NCBI RefSeq assembly: GCF_000188155.2
Contig: NZ_KE124774.1
Coordinates: 2,362,356 to 2,426,355 of the forward strand
Origin: Methylocystis sp. ATCC 49242
GTDB taxonomy: Bacteria; Pseudomonadota; Alphaproteobacteria; Rhizobiales; Beijerinckiaceae
DNA: 64,000 bases
Direction: 5' to 3'
Part shown: one piece after another, positions 10,809-20,373 of the stretch
Layout of the letters: each line of letters starts with the position of its first letter
How positions within the stretch are numbered: position 1 is the stretch's first letter
The notes under the pieces: generated by a model
Database searches by the model: none
Told to the model about the DNA's origin: nothing
Seen by the model: the letters and a program-made list of their open reading frames with translations, nothing else
Position numbers and translations under genes: made by a program

Positions 10809-11183
10809 TTCTCGATTACGGGCTCTATCCGATAGCGAACCGCCAAAGACGTCAAAAGCGTGGCGGGGACGCGTCTCGCTCCCGCAGCGCCCGCGCGTGG
10901 CGGCCGCAGGCGCGCGCCCGGACCCGCCCGGCGGGCGTCGAACATGCCGGACAGATGGTAAAAATCAGTAGAGCCTTCGGCGTCGATCCGCAAGTCGATT
11001 CAATCCGGCCCAAAATCCGGTATGGTCCTTGCGTGCGAAAGTCGGCAGCGCTTGCGGAGGGCCGACGGCGCCAATATACGCTTCAGGACAGGCTGCGGCG
11101 CGGCGGCGCGGGATTCCTCAGGCGACATTCATTTTCGCGACGGTCCGTCCGCCGGCGGCGCCATGTAAACGGGAACGGATCTG
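10809..11183. other. 375-bp divergent intergenic region, no gene recognised
   Basis: This stretch separates the EAL gene (minus) from ptsP (plus), so it must carry both promoters. I see no convincing coding sequence, tRNA or riboswitch. The part nearest ptsP contains the short repeated element AATCCGG about 20 bases apart. In many relatives the aspartokinase gene lysC sits just before ptsP; it is absent here. Confidence 0.6.
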
Positions 11184-13448
11184 ATGCGTAGCGCTCTTGG
11201 CGGCCCCCGCCTTTTGCTGCGCCGGCTGCGCGAAATCAGCGCGGAGTCGGTGAGCGCGCAGGCGCGTCTCGACAAGATCGTGGTGCAGATCGCCGCGAAC
11301 ATGGTCGCCGAGGTCTGCTCCGTCTACGTGCTGCGCGCCGACCAGCGTCTCGAACTTTACGCCACCGAAGGCCTCAATCGCGAGGCCGTGCATCAGACCA
11401 CCATGCACTCGGGCGAAGGCCTCGTCGGCCTCATCGCCAAGAGCGCCGAGCCGCTGGCGCTCTCCGAGGCGCAGGAGCATCCGGCCTTCGCCTACAAGCC
11501 GGAGACGGGCGAAGAAGTCTACCACTCCTTCCTCGGCGTACCGATCCTGCGCGGCGGCAACACGCTCGGCGTGCTCGTCGTCCAGAACAAGGTTCGCCGC
11601 GTCTATTCCGAGGAGGAAATCGAGGCGCTTCAGACGACGGCGATGCTCCTCGCCGAACTCATCGCCTCGGGCGAGCTGCAGGCGATAGAGGACCCCCGCG
11701 ACCTCGCGCTCTACCGTCCCGCCACGCTCAGGGGTTCGCCGATGGTCGAGGGCGTCGGCCTCGGCCATGTGCTGCTCCACGAGCCGCGCGTCGTCGTCAA
11801 GCAGCTCGTGGCCGAGGACATCTCCGGCGAACTCGGGCGGCTGGAGCAGGCGATCGACGCCATGCGCGCCGCGATCGACGAACTCGTCGCCCATGGCGAC
11901 CGCATGGGCGCCGGCGAGCATCGCGAAGTGCTCCAGACCGTCCGCATGGTCGCAAACGACCGCGGCTGGGTGCGCCGCCTTCGCGAGGCGGTGATGTCCG
12001 GCCTGACCGCGGAGGCCGCCGTCGAGCGCGTCCAGAACGACGCCCGCGCGCGCATGCAGCGCCAGACCGACCCCTATCTGCGCGACCGGCTGCATGATCT
12101 CGACGACATCGCCAATCGGCTGCTGCACCAGCTCACCGGTCAGAGCTATGTCGCCGACCGCGAGAGCGTGCCGGAAAACGCGATCATCGTCGCCCGCACC
12201 ATGGGGCCGGCGGCGCTGCTCGACTACGACCGCAAGCGGCTGCGCGGGCTGGTGCTCGAGGAGGGCGGGCCGACGAGCCATGTCGCCATCGTGGCCCGGG
12301 CGCTCGGCGTCGCGACCGTCGGCCTCGTGCCGGGCCTCATCGACATCGTCGAGACGGGCGATCCGATCATCGTCGACGGCTCCACCGGCGAAGTCCATGT
12401 GCGGCCGCAGCCCGACGTTCAGAGCGCCTATGCCGAAAAGGCGCGGCTGCGGGCAAGGCGTCAGGAGCAATACGCCAGGCTGCGGGACGTTCCCGCCATC
12501 ACGAAAGACGGGGTGCAGATCGCGCTGCACATGAACGCCGGCCTCGCCATCGACATGCCGCATGTCCACGAGACCGGCGCGGCGTCGGTCGGCCTCTTCC
12601 GCACGGAGCTGCAATTCATGCTCGCGCCGCGCTTTCCGCGCATGGACGAGCAGCACCGCTTTTACAAGGCCGTGCTCGACGCCGCCCCCGACCGGCCGAT
12701 AACATTCCGCACGCTCGACATCGGCTCGGACAAGATTCTTCCCTACATGGCGAAGATCGAGGAGGAGAATCCGGCGCTCGGCTGGCGCGCCATCCGCATC
12801 GGCCTCGACCGTCCCGGCCTGCTGCGGATGCAGATACGCGCCATGCTGAAGGCGGGCGCCGACCGCGACCTGCGCATCATGTTCCCGATGATCGCCAATG
12901 TCGCGGAGTTCGAGGCGGCCAGAGCCATCGCCCTGCGCGAGCTCGATCACATAAAGCGCCACGACTACTCGCCGCCGCGGTCGCTGCGGCTCGGCGCCAT
13001 GGTGGAGGTGCCGTCGCTCCTTTGGGAGCTCGACCTCATCGCGGAGCGCGCGGATTTTCTGTCGGTCGGCTCCAACGACCTCGTCCAGTACATGTATGCG
13101 GCGGACCGCGACAACACGCGCGTCTCCAAGCGCTATGACAATCTCTCGCCGCCCGTGCTGCGCGCGCTGGAGCGCGTCGCCGAAGCAGGACGGCGCGCGA
13201 ACACGCCCGTCACTCTTTGCGGCGAAATGGGCGGGCGCCCGCTCGAGGCGCTGGCCCTGCTCGCCATCGGCTATCGCTCGCTATCCATGTCGCCCTCCGC
13301 CATCGGCCCGGTGAAGTCGATGATCCTCAATGTCGATCTCGACGAGGCGCAGGTGTTTCTGGCGACGCTGCTCGCGGCCGACGACGGCGCGCCCTCGGTG
13401 CGCGAAAAGCTGCGCGATTATGCGCTTTCGCGCAACATTCCCTTGTAG
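11184..13448 (+). CDS. ptsP: PEP-protein phosphotransferase of the nitrogen PTS (EI-Ntr)
   Basis: PtsP passes phosphate from phosphoenolpyruvate to NPr and onward to EIIA-Ntr, a regulatory chain linked to nitrogen and potassium status. An N-terminal GAF domain (about 20-165) precedes the EI domains. The phosphorylated histidine is His366 in GGPTSHVAIVAR. The PEP-binding domain shows LFRTELQFM, FRTLDIGSDK and SVGSNDLVQY, and the C-terminal active-site cysteine is Cys679 in VTLCGEMGG. At 754 residues it is full length. ATG is preceded by GGGAACGGATCTG. It is 54 bp upstream of prfA and the pair probably forms an operon. Confidence 0.96.
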   Translation: MRSALGGPRLLLRRLREISAESVSAQARLDKIVVQIAANMVAEVCSVYVLRADQRLELYATEGLNREAVHQTTMHSGEGLVGLIAKSAEPLALSEAQEHPAFAYKPETGEEVYHSFLGVPILRGGNTLGVLVVQNKVRRVYSEEEIEALQTTAMLLAELIASGELQAIEDPRDLALYRPATLRGSPMVEGVGLGHVLLHEPRVVVKQLVAEDISGELGRLEQAIDAMRAAIDELVAHGDRMGAGEHREVLQTVRMVANDRGWVRRLREAVMSGLTAEAAVERVQNDARARMQRQTDPYLRDRLHDLDDIANRLLHQLTGQSYVADRESVPENAIIVARTMGPAALLDYDRKRLRGLVLEEGGPTSHVAIVARALGVATVGLVPGLIDIVETGDPIIVDGSTGEVHVRPQPDVQSAYAEKARLRARRQEQYARLRDVPAITKDGVQIALHMNAGLAIDMPHVHETGAASVGLFRTELQFMLAPRFPRMDEQHRFYKAVLDAAPDRPITFRTLDIGSDKILPYMAKIEEENPALGWRAIRIGLDRPGLLRMQIRAMLKAGADRDLRIMFPMIANVAEFEAARAIALRELDHIKRHDYSPPRSLRLGAMVEVPSLLWELDLIAERADFLSVGSNDLVQYMYAADRDNTRVSKRYDNLSPPVLRALERVAEAGRRANTPVTLCGEMGGRPLEALALLAIGYRSLSMSPSAIGPVKSMILNVDLDEAQVFLATLLAADDGAPSVREKLRDYALSRNIPL

Positions 13449-13502
13449 CGACGCTCTTCCGCCTTTTCGTCGCTCGCCCGCACCCTCACGAATCCGATCC
13501 GC

Positions 13503-14573
13503 ATGTTCGCACAAGACAAGCTCGACCTCATTCTGCGCCGTTATGACGAAATCGGCGAGAAACTCGCCGGCGGCGCCGACGGACAGACATTCGTCGCCCT
13601 CTCGCGCGAGCGCGCCACGCTCGACGACGTCGTCGACGCCATCCGCGCCTGGCGCGACGCGCAGCGCGAAGTCGACGATCTCGCCGCCATGCTGGCCGAC
13701 TCTTCGCTCGACCCCGAGATGCGCGCGCTGGCGGAATCCGAAACCGACGGCGCGCGCGAAAAACTGGAGGCCGCCGCAAACACGCTGCGACTCGCCCTGC
13801 TGCCGAAGGACGAAGCCGACGAGAAGGGCGTCATTCTCGAAGTGCGCGCCGGCACGGGCGGGGACGAGGCCGCGCTTTTCGCCGGCGATCTCTTCCGCGC
13901 CTATCAGAAATACGCGGCGCTCAAGGGCTGGCGCGTTGAGCTCGTCTCGGAGAGCCCCGGCGCGCTCGGCGGCTTCAAGGAAATCGTCGCCGAAATCATC
14001 GGGCGCGGCGTCTATGGAAGGCTGAAATTCGAATCCGGCGTGCATCGCGTGCAGCGTGTGCCGGAGACGGAGACGCAGGGCCGGATCCACACTTCCGCCG
14101 CCACGGTCGCCGTGCTGCCGCAAGCCGAAGACGTCGACATCGACATCGACGAAAAGGATTTGCAGATCGACACCATGCGCGCCCAGGGCGCCGGCGGCCA
14201 GCACGTCAACAAGACGGAATCGGCGATCCGCATCACCCATATTCCCTCGGGCATCGTGGTGATGATGCAGGAGGAGCGCTCGCAGCATCGCAACAAGGCG
14301 AAAGCCATGAATGTGTTGCGCTCACGCCTCTATGACGCCGAGCGCCAGCGCCTCGACAAGGAGCGCTCCGACGACCGCAAGCAACAGGTCGGCTCAGGCG
14401 ACCGCTCGGAACGCATCCGCACCTATAATTTTCCGCAAGGGCGCGTCACCGACCATCGCATCAATCTCACGCTCTACAAGCTCGATCGCGTGATGGAAGG
14501 CGAGTTCGACGAGATCATCGACGCGCTGACGACCGATCACCAGCAGAAGCTGCTCGCGCAGAGCGAGGCGTAA
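13503..14573 (+). CDS. prfA: Peptide chain release factor 1
   Basis: RF1 recognises UAA and UAG and triggers peptide release on the ribosome. The GGQ catalytic motif is at 231-233 in [15 protein letters not shown]. The anticodon-like PxT region is represented by the segment [20 protein letters not shown]. At 356 residues it is complete. The GGQ glutamine methyltransferase gene prmC, which commonly follows prfA in relatives, is not next to it here; instead a small exported protein follows after 119 bp. Confidence 0.97.
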   Translation: MFAQDKLDLILRRYDEIGEKLAGGADGQTFVALSRERATLDDVVDAIRAWRDAQREVDDLAAMLADSSLDPEMRALAESETDGAREKLEAAANTLRLALLPKDEADEKGVILEVRAGTGGDEAALFAGDLFRAYQKYAALKGWRVELVSESPGALGGFKEIVAEIIGRGVYGRLKFESGVHRVQRVPETETQGRIHTSAATVAVLPQAEDVDIDIDEKDLQIDTMRAQGAGGQHVNKTESAIRITHIPSGIVVMMQEERSQHRNKAKAMNVLRSRLYDAERQRLDKERSDDRKQQVGSGDRSERIRTYNFPQGRVTDHRINLTLYKLDRVMEGEFDEIIDALTTDHQQKLLAQSEA

Positions 14574-14692
14574 AACATCCTCTTTCCTCGCGCGTTCGTC
14601 ATGTGCGTTCGCGTACAAACGCGGGCGAAGACGCGCCTTAAGTTGCTCTCATTCGCGAAACGGAAATCGCGAAACAACCAAAGGAGAGCATC

Positions 14693-14956
14693 ATGTCCAC
14701 ATCGAAGAAGATCGTCACCACGACCATCGCCGCCGCTGTTCTTGCCGGTTCGGTCGCGAGCGCCACGCCGGCCCTCGCCTGGCATCATCACCATGGTTAC
14801 GGCTGGGGCCCCTATGCGGCCGGCGCAGTCGGCGCTCTTGCGATCGGCGCAATCGCCGCGGGCGTCGCCGCGAGCGACGGCTGCTATTACGAAAGCCGCC
14901 CGATCTTCAATCGCTGGGGCGATGTCGTCGGCTACCGCCGCTATCCCGTGTGCTGA
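14693..14956 (+). CDS. Small exported protein of unknown function
   Basis: This is an 87-residue protein. Residues 1-28 form a clear signal peptide (KKIVTTTIAAAVLAGSVASA, cleavage near ALA). The mature part begins WHHHHGYGWGP, continues with an Ala/Gly helix and ends YRRYPVC, with cysteines at CYY and the C terminus. A strong AAAGGAG lies eight bases before the ATG. Similar short His/Gly-rich secreted proteins are frequent in Hyphomicrobiales but I cannot assign a role. It has its own gap upstream and a hairpin downstream, so it is likely a single-gene unit. Confidence 0.75.
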   Translation: MSTSKKIVTTTIAAAVLAGSVASATPALAWHHHHGYGWGPYAAGAVGALAIGAIAAGVAASDGCYYESRPIFNRWGDVVGYRRYPVC

Positions 14957-14984
14957 GCGCGGCCGAAATGGTGAAAAGGGAAGA

Positions 14985-15006
14985 AGGGCTGGCGGCCGCC
15001 GGCCCT
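14985..15006 (+). terminator. Possible hairpin terminator after the small exported protein
   Basis: AGGGCTGGCG pairs with CGCCGGCCCT with one mismatch around a two-base loop, then TGTCTTC. The T-tract is poor, so intrinsic termination is only possible. It lies between two convergent genes. Confidence 0.4.
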
Positions 15007-15039
15007 GTCTTCATGCAATGAGCAATCCCTTACGGCGAC

Positions 15040-15363
15040 TCACCAGCCGTCGAAGACGCTGCCATATTCCGAATAGCGCAGCGGGTCCTGGTCGGCGAAA
15101 TCCTGCTGCTCGAGGAAATAACGGTCATTGGCTCGGGCGTTCGGCCGCAGCTTTCCCTGCGCCGCCGCCGAAGCGGCGCCGTCGTCGAGCCAGTCCTTGT
15201 TGGTCGTGAGATTCTTCGGCAGGGCGATTGGAAAATCGTCTTCGTTGTTGGCGGCGACCTGACCGGCGGGCGCCGGCTGCTTGCGGGATTTCGCAAGCGC
15301 GTCTCCCGAGGCAAGCGCACAAAGCAGGGCGAGACCCAGTGAGATTTTCAGCGCGCGACGCAT
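15040..15363 (-). CDS. Small exported protein of unknown function
   Basis: This is a 107-residue protein beginning MRRALKISLGLALLCALASG, a signal peptide ending near ALA, followed by a polar mature region (NNEDDFPIALPKNL, NDRYFLEQQDFADQDPLRYS, ending VFDGW). GGGGGAG stands six to twelve bases before this ATG, which decides the start; the in-frame TTG five codons upstream overlaps that ribosome site. It is convergent with the preceding small gene and lies just downstream of purH on the same strand, 60 bp away. I recognise no domain. The tyrosine- and aspartate-rich C terminus is its main visible trait. Confidence 0.65.
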   Translation of the reverse strand: MRRALKISLGLALLCALASGDALAKSRKQPAPAGQVAANNEDDFPIALPKNLTTNKDWLDDGAASAAAQGKLRPNARANDRYFLEQQDFADQDPLRYSEYGSVFDGW

Positions 15364-15423
15364 TTTCAACTCCCCCAAAACTCCCGATAGAAACTCACCT
15401 TAGCCACAACCAGCATCGCCTGG

Positions 15424-17016
15424 CTAGTGCCGGAAGTGCCTTACGCCGGTGAAGACCATTGCGAGGCCTTTCTCGTCCGCCGCGGCGATCACGTCCTTGT
15501 CGTTGATCGAGCCGCCCGGTTGAATGACCGCCGTAGTGCCGGCCGCCGCCGCCGCGAGGAGCCCGTCGGGGAAGGGAAAGAAGGCGTCCGACGCGACGAC
15601 CGAGCCTTTCGCGAGACTTTCGGCAAGGCCCGCCGCCTGCGCCGCCTCGCCCGCCTTGTGCGCGGCGGTGCGCGAGGAATCCACACGCGACATCTGTCCC
15701 GCGCCAATCCCCACCGTGGCGAGATCCTTGGCGTAAACGATGGCGTTGGACTTCACATGCTTGACGACGCGATAGGCGAATTTCATGTCCGCCAGCTCCT
15801 GCGCGGTCGGCTGGCGCTTCGTGACGACCTTCAGATCCATGTCGTCGACGACGGCGTTGTCGCGCGACTGCGCAAGAAATCCGCCCGCGACGCTGCGGAA
15901 AGTGACGCCACCCGCGCGCGGGTCCGGCAGGCCGCCGGTCAGGAGCAGGCGCAGATTCTTCTTTGCGCCGACGATCTCGATCGCCTCCGCCTCGGCGTCG
16001 GGCGCTATGATGACTTCCGTGAAGACTTTCACGATCTCGCGCGCGGCCTCGGCGTCGAGCCTGCGATTGAGCGCCACGATGCCGCCGAAGGCGGAAACCG
16101 GATCGCAGCGCAGCGCCTTGAGATAGGCCTCCTCCAGCGTCGCGCCCTCCGCGACCCCGCAGGGATTGGCGTGCTTGACGATCGCCACGGCCGCCGTGCG
16201 CGCGGGATCGAATTCCGAGACGCATTCGAAAGCGGCGTCCGTGTCGTTGACATTGTTGTAGGAGAGCTGCTTGCCCTGCGCCTGCCGGGCCGTCGCGACG
16301 CCGGGGCGCGCCTCGCCCGTGAGATAGAAGCCCGCCGACTGATGCGGATTTTCGCCGTAGCGCATGGGCTCCGACAGGCGCCCGCCGAAGGCGCGCACGG
16401 GCGGCGAGGCTTCGCCAAGCTCCTTTGCAAGCCAGTTGGAGATCGCCGAGTCATAGGCCGCGGTGCGCGCGAAGGCTTTCTGCGCGAGGCGGCGGCGGGT
16501 CGCGAGACTCGTCGCGCCGCCGATTGCGGCCATCTCCGCGGTCACGGCGGCGTAATCGGAAGGATCGACGACGACGGCGACGTCGTCATGATTTTTCGAC
16601 GCGGCCCGGATCATCGCAGGCCCGCCGATGTCGATGTTTTCCACGCATTCCTCGAAGGGCGCACCCTTCGCCAGCGTCGCTTCGAAGGGATAGAGATTGA
16701 CGACGAGAAGATCGATCGGACGGATGTCATGGGCGAGCATGGCCGCCTCATGTTCCGGATTCTCGCGGATCGCGAGGAGGCCGCCATGCACTTTGGGGTG
16801 CAGCGTCTTGAGCCGCCCATCCATCATTTCAGGGAAATGGGTGAGGTCGGAAATGTCCTTCACCGCGAGGCCGGCGTCGGCGAGCGCCTTGCGCGTGCCG
16901 CCCGTGGAAACCAGCTCGACCCCGTGATCCGCGAGGGCGCGCGCAAATTCGACGAGGCCCGTCTTGTCGGAGACGGAGAGAAGCGCGCGCGCGATTTTGC
17001 GGTGATCGACCGGCAT
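15424..17016 (-). CDS. purH: Bifunctional AICAR transformylase/IMP cyclohydrolase
   Basis: PurH catalyses the last two steps of IMP synthesis. The N-terminal MGS-like cyclohydrolase domain starts [18 protein letters not shown] and contains STGGTRKAL and [16 protein letters not shown]. The transformylase domain has LRYGENPHQ-like [23 protein letters not shown] and the C-terminal [11 protein letters not shown] and [10 protein letters not shown]. At 530 residues it is normal. I chose the ATG giving MPVDHRK because AAGGA precedes it; an in-frame ATG five codons upstream (MKDSS) is an alternative. Heparinase-like and purH adjacency is typical of Hyphomicrobiales. Two hairpins lie just upstream. 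Confidence 0.97.
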   Translation of the reverse strand: MPVDHRKIARALLSVSDKTGLVEFARALADHGVELVSTGGTRKALADAGLAVKDISDLTHFPEMMDGRLKTLHPKVHGGLLAIRENPEHEAAMLAHDIRPIDLLVVNLYPFEATLAKGAPFEECVENIDIGGPAMIRAASKNHDDVAVVVDPSDYAAVTAEMAAIGGATSLATRRRLAQKAFARTAAYDSAISNWLAKELGEASPPVRAFGGRLSEPMRYGENPHQSAGFYLTGEARPGVATARQAQGKQLSYNNVNDTDAAFECVSEFDPARTAAVAIVKHANPCGVAEGATLEEAYLKALRCDPVSAFGGIVALNRRLDAEAAREIVKVFTEVIIAPDAEAEAIEIVGAKKNLRLLLTGGLPDPRAGGVTFRSVAGGFLAQSRDNAVVDDMDLKVVTKRQPTAQELADMKFAYRVVKHVKSNAIVYAKDLATVGIGAGQMSRVDSSRTAAHKAGEAAQAAGLAESLAKGSVVASDAFFPFPDGLLAAAAAGTTAVIQPGGSINDKDVIAAADEKGLAMVFTGVRHFRH

Positions 17017-17043
17017 GGAGCTGTCCTTCATGAAAACCGGCGG

Positions 17044-17127
17044 CTTTCCGGTCCGGCGGAGCCGGAAAGGTTCGCGATTCCCTTGGGTCTTGTGGCGTTT
17101 TCTTCGAGCGAACCGGTTTCGCTCGAA
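17044..17127 (-). promoter_or_regulatory. Two hairpins in the purH 5' region
   Basis: Hairpin one has arms CTTTCCGG (17044-17051) and CCGGAAAG (17062-17069). Hairpin two has perfect ten-base arms TTCGAGCGAA (17103-17112) and TTCGCTCGAA (17118-17127) around a five-base loop. Both lie in the 133-bp gap between the heparinase-like gene and purH. They could mark the end of the upstream message or control purH. The phrase GGCGGCTTTCCG is shared with the dispersed repeat at 63781, so part of this may be a decayed repeat copy. Confidence 0.5.
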
Positions 17128-17149
17128 ACCGCTTCTCGCGCCGCGCTTA

Positions 17150-18844
17150 TCACACATCCCCCGCCAGCGGAACCGGCGGAAGCGCCTCGACGCGCTGAAG
17201 GGACCAGCGCACCTCGGCCTGCGGCGAGGCGTAGCCGCGCAGAACGATCTGGGCGCATCGGCGCGCCCCGCCCGGATTGGCGAAGAAGATGCTCTCCTCG
17301 ACGAGCGGCCGGGCGCCGACGGCTTCGAAAAGCAATGTCTCGCCATTGGCGAGCGTCAGCTCCACATCCGCCCCGCGCGGCGCCGCGCGAACACGGGGAT
17401 GCAGGTGAAAGCGGATCTCGAACTCGGTCGGAGCGGCCCGGGGCGTGGCGTTCTCGGCGACAAGAAGACGGTCGCGGCCCGCCACGGTGGTCGCGTCATG
17501 GGTCAGCGTCAGCTCTCGCGCGTGGACGAGGCCGAAATCGCGTCGATAGCCGTCATGCGACATGACGAGCGTCGTCTCGTCCTCGAGCTGGCGCCGTTCG
17601 ACCGAAACGACGCGCGGCCCGTCGAGAATGCGGCCCGCGGCCCAACGCCCGGCGCCGCGCGGACCGATGCGCGCCGAGGACATGTCGCCGAGCACAAGGG
17701 TTGAATGCGCCGCAGTGGCGCGGGCCAGCTCGCGGGCGTCTTCGTGCTGGGGCGCGGGAGCGCCGCAATTCACGACGACGCGCTCGAAGCCGAGCGAAAA
17801 TTCGAAGGAGAGACATCCCGCATGGGCGCCGCGCGAGAATTCCGGCGGCGGCGGGGGGCCCGCGTCGACAATGACGAGCGCGTCCCGCGCCTCGAGGCGC
17901 TGATAGCCCGAATATGGCGCGTTCGCCGGCGCCGCGCCGCGCGAATCCTCATAGGCGAGGACATTGGCGAGACGGTCCAGCGCCGTCGCGCCCATGCCGT
18001 TGAAGAGCGCCAGCGAGCCGTCGCCATGCTGCAGCATCCGCAGGGTCGGCATCATTCGGTCGATCGAGCGCAGCATCGACTCCGGCGTCTGCAGGCCACG
18101 CGCGGCGATGACCTGGCGCAGGGGGAGAAGATCGAGCAGCAGATCGACCGCGACCTGCGGATTGCGGCTGATATGGCCGCCGTCGCTCAGAATCTGGCGG
18201 TCGAGTTCGGCGGAAAGGGCGTGCGTCACCTGCGGGCCGATCTTGCGGCCATTGTCGGCGCAGACGGCGTATTGGGCGAGGGCGACGGCGCAGAACATGC
18301 GATCGGCCCCGCGCGCCTCGCCGGACGCCAGCGCCCGCCACAGAAGTCGCGCGCTATGCGCCAGGGACCGCATGAAAGCGTCGTAGAAATCGGCGTCGGC
18401 GCCGTCGAGCAGCACGGGCGACTGGGTGAGGAAGGACAGCAGGCGTCGCGCGATGACGGCCGGCTCCATCGCCGGATCGCGCCGGGGGAGCCCGCGCAGG
18501 GACAGGAAATCGGCGACGAGCGCCCGGGCGTTCGCCTGCGCCAGCGCCCTGTCGGCGGCGCGCAAATGGCGCAGCCAGGAGAAACCCGCGAGCGCGCGCC
18601 GCCATCCGGGCGTGGGCGCCGACAGGCCGAAGGGCGAGGCGCCGTGAGTCTGGACGGTTTTGCCCTCGAAGGAAAAATAGCCCGCGTAAATCTCGTCGGC
18701 GACGGTCGAATCCGTCGTGCGGATTTCCGGCGGCGCGACCCGCAGCCGCTCGGGCGGCGCGATCGCCATGGACTTCACGAGATGATAAGGCGCGGCCGCG
18801 CGGCGCGCGAGCGCGCGCGCGGCGGAGACGCCAGCCAGCCGCAT
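17150..18844 (-). CDS. Heparinase II/III family protein
   Basis: This 564-residue protein has the all-alpha N-terminal region ([20 protein letters not shown], then [20 protein letters not shown] with the catalytic-region asparagine) and a C-terminal beta domain with the conserved [15 protein letters not shown] and the [13 protein letters not shown] histidine segment. Family members are polysaccharide lyases, but this Hyphomicrobiales branch next to purH is uncharacterised and its substrate is unknown. No clear signal peptide is seen. I use the ATG; an in-frame TTG is five codons upstream. It precedes purH on the minus strand and starts opposite the gamma-carbonic-anhydrase-like gene. Confidence 0.88.
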   Translation of the reverse strand: MRLAGVSAARALARRAAAPYHLVKSMAIAPPERLRVAPPEIRTTDSTVADEIYAGYFSFEGKTVQTHGASPFGLSAPTPGWRRALAGFSWLRHLRAADRALAQANARALVADFLSLRGLPRRDPAMEPAVIARRLLSFLTQSPVLLDGADADFYDAFMRSLAHSARLLWRALASGEARGADRMFCAVALAQYAVCADNGRKIGPQVTHALSAELDRQILSDGGHISRNPQVAVDLLLDLLPLRQVIAARGLQTPESMLRSIDRMMPTLRMLQHGDGSLALFNGMGATALDRLANVLAYEDSRGAAPANAPYSGYQRLEARDALVIVDAGPPPPPEFSRGAHAGCLSFEFSLGFERVVVNCGAPAPQHEDARELARATAAHSTLVLGDMSSARIGPRGAGRWAAGRILDGPRVVSVERRQLEDETTLVMSHDGYRRDFGLVHARELTLTHDATTVAGRDRLLVAENATPRAAPTEFEIRFHLHPRVRAAPRGADVELTLANGETLLFEAVGARPLVEESIFFANPGGARRCAQIVLRGYASPQAEVRWSLQRVEALPPVPLAGDV

Positions 18845-19117
18845 CCGATCGCGTAACAATCCGCCGCTCAGGGCGCGCCCTCCGTTTCAGTGATTCGTCA
18901 GGCGAGGCGCCGGCGAAGCGCGGCCCGCCAACCGCGTCTCCGCCCGAATGACGAAACCGACACAAGCGCTTATAGCGCATTTTCGCCCGCGCTCCGAATG
19001 AGCGGCGGAGAAGACGCCAGTCCGGCGCCAGCGCGCGGGCGCCTTTGCGCCAGCGCGCGGAAATGGCTATGTCGCAGACACGCCGAAGGCAAGCTGGACC
19101 AGAGGAGACCGCTTCGC

Positions 19118-19651
19118 ATGCCGCTTTACAAGCTCGACGGAACCGCCCCGCGCCTGCCCGCCCCCGGACGCTTTTTCGTGGCGCCGGGCGCGCATCTCAT
19201 CGGAAGGGTGGAGCTGCAGGAAGACGCCAATGTCTGGTTCGGCTGCGTCCTGCGCGGCGACAATGAGTGGATCACCATCGGCGCGCGCAGCAACATTCAG
19301 GACAACAGCGTTCTCCATACCGACATGGGCTTCCCGCTGACCATCGGGGCGGATTGCACCATCGGCCACAATGTCATCCTGCACGGCTGCACGATTGGAG
19401 AGGGCAGCCTGATCGGCATGGGCGCGACGATCCTCAACGGCGCCAGGATCGGCAGGAACTGCCTCGTCGGCGCCAATGCGCTCGTCACCGAAGGCAAGGA
19501 ATTTCCAGACAATTCGCTGATCGTCGGCTCGCCCGCGAAGGTCATCCGCGAACTCGGCGACGACGCGCGCCTCCGCCATCTCGAATCAGCGAAACATTAT
19601 GTCGAAAACGGCCGGCGCTATGCGAAGGGGCTGGAGTCGATCGCCGATTGA
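19118..19651 (+). CDS. Gamma-carbonic-anhydrase-like left-handed beta-helix protein
   Basis: This 177-residue protein of the LbetaH hexapeptide family is related to gamma-carbonic anhydrases and the CaiE/PaaY/YrdA group. Three histidines at the classic metal positions are present: His67 in SVLHTD, then His84 and His89 in IGHNVILHG. Hexapeptide turns include [12 protein letters not shown] and [15 protein letters not shown]. The start is fixed by AGAGGAGA nine bases before the ATG. It is probably a trimeric cytoplasmic zinc protein; whether it hydrates CO2 is not known for this subfamily. It is convergent with the first cysteine peptidase, with six bases between the stops. Confidence 0.92.
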   Translation: MPLYKLDGTAPRLPAPGRFFVAPGAHLIGRVELQEDANVWFGCVLRGDNEWITIGARSNIQDNSVLHTDMGFPLTIGADCTIGHNVILHGCTIGEGSLIGMGATILNGARIGRNCLVGANALVTEGKEFPDNSLIVGSPAKVIRELGDDARLRHLESAKHYVENGRRYAKGLESIAD

Positions 19652-19657
19652 CGCCTC

Positions 19658-20281
19658 TTACTTCGACACATACATCGGCGCGCTCGTAGGCGCGCCGATT
19701 GAGACCCAGACATTCGGGCTCGCCTGCGACTGACGCTTCACGAAACGATAGGGCGCGCTCGACCAGGGCTTCACGCCGCCCGTGAGATTGTCGAGCACAT
19801 AATCGCCGCGATCCGTCCTCACCGTCAGGATCGAATGGCCGTCGCCATGCTCGTCCTTGACGACCGTGAGCAGCAGCGCCCCGGACGGAAAGCCGTCCTC
19901 GATCAGCATGCGGCGCTTCAGCAGCGCGTAATCCTCGCAATCGCCCTTGCCGTCGGTGGGATAGTCCCACTCGTCCACGACGCCCCAATGATCCCTGTCG
20001 GAGACGGGATCGATGTTCCTGTTCACCCAGGCGTTGATCTTCTCGATCCGTCGGCGCGCGGCGTCCGTCCATTCGATCTCGCGCGCGCCGCCGTCGCCCT
20101 CGCGGCATTCGGATGCGTAGCGCTGGCAGAAATCGACCCAGCCGAAGGGCACGCTGGTTTCGGGCCCGACCGGGGCGTAGGTCGCCGCCGCCGGGCGGGC
20201 GATGACCCCGGAAGCGGCGAGGCAGAGAAGCCCGGCGGCGAGACCGAGGCTTTTCAATGCGCGACGCGAGAAGACCGACAT
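19658..20281 (-). CDS. Transglutaminase-like cysteine peptidase (C93), paralogue 1
   Basis: This 207-residue exported protein has a signal peptide over about residues 1-33 (LGLAAGLLCLAASGVIA). The fold's catalytic triad is visible: Cys115 in KGDCEDYALLK, His149 in GDGHSILTV and Asp164 in YVLDNL. ETSVPFGWVDFCQRY and NRNIDPVSDRDHWG are further family marks. Members are bacterial transglutaminase-like cysteine proteinases of the periplasm; in some bacteria related proteins process adhesins under c-di-GMP control, but no partner is seen here. It aligns without gaps to its neighbour 93 bp upstream, so the pair arose by tandem duplication. Confidence 0.92.
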   Translation of the reverse strand: MSVFSRRALKSLGLAAGLLCLAASGVIARPAAATYAPVGPETSVPFGWVDFCQRYASECREGDGGAREIEWTDAARRRIEKINAWVNRNIDPVSDRDHWGVVDEWDYPTDGKGDCEDYALLKRRMLIEDGFPSGALLLTVVKDEHGDGHSILTVRTDRGDYVLDNLTGGVKPWSSAPYRFVKRQSQASPNVWVSIGAPTSAPMYVSK

Positions 20282-20313
20282 CTTGACGCAACCTTACTCG
20301 ACGAACCCAACCG

Positions 20314-20329
20314 TTAATAAATCATTAAC
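20314..20329. promoter_or_regulatory. Candidate CtrA binding site
   Basis: The sequence TTAA, seven bases, TTAAC matches the CtrA full-site consensus TTAA-N7-TTAA(C). It sits within a perfect seven-base inverted repeat (CGTTAAT/ATTAACG) in an AT-rich island about 33 bp upstream of paralogue 1. CtrA is the alphaproteobacterial cell-cycle response regulator. No CtrA gene is in the window, so the assignment rests on the motif alone. Confidence 0.5.
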
Positions 20330-20373
20330 GATTGTGTCCGCCTTGCCAAGATGTGCGCCGCCGCCTTCTCCGA

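Noticed and set aside
8553-10835. A 760-codon open frame opposite the EAL protein
   Set aside because: It is a mirror of the real gene in GC-rich DNA. The EAL/PAS/GGDEF motifs are on the minus strand and no ribosome site or domain supports the plus frame.
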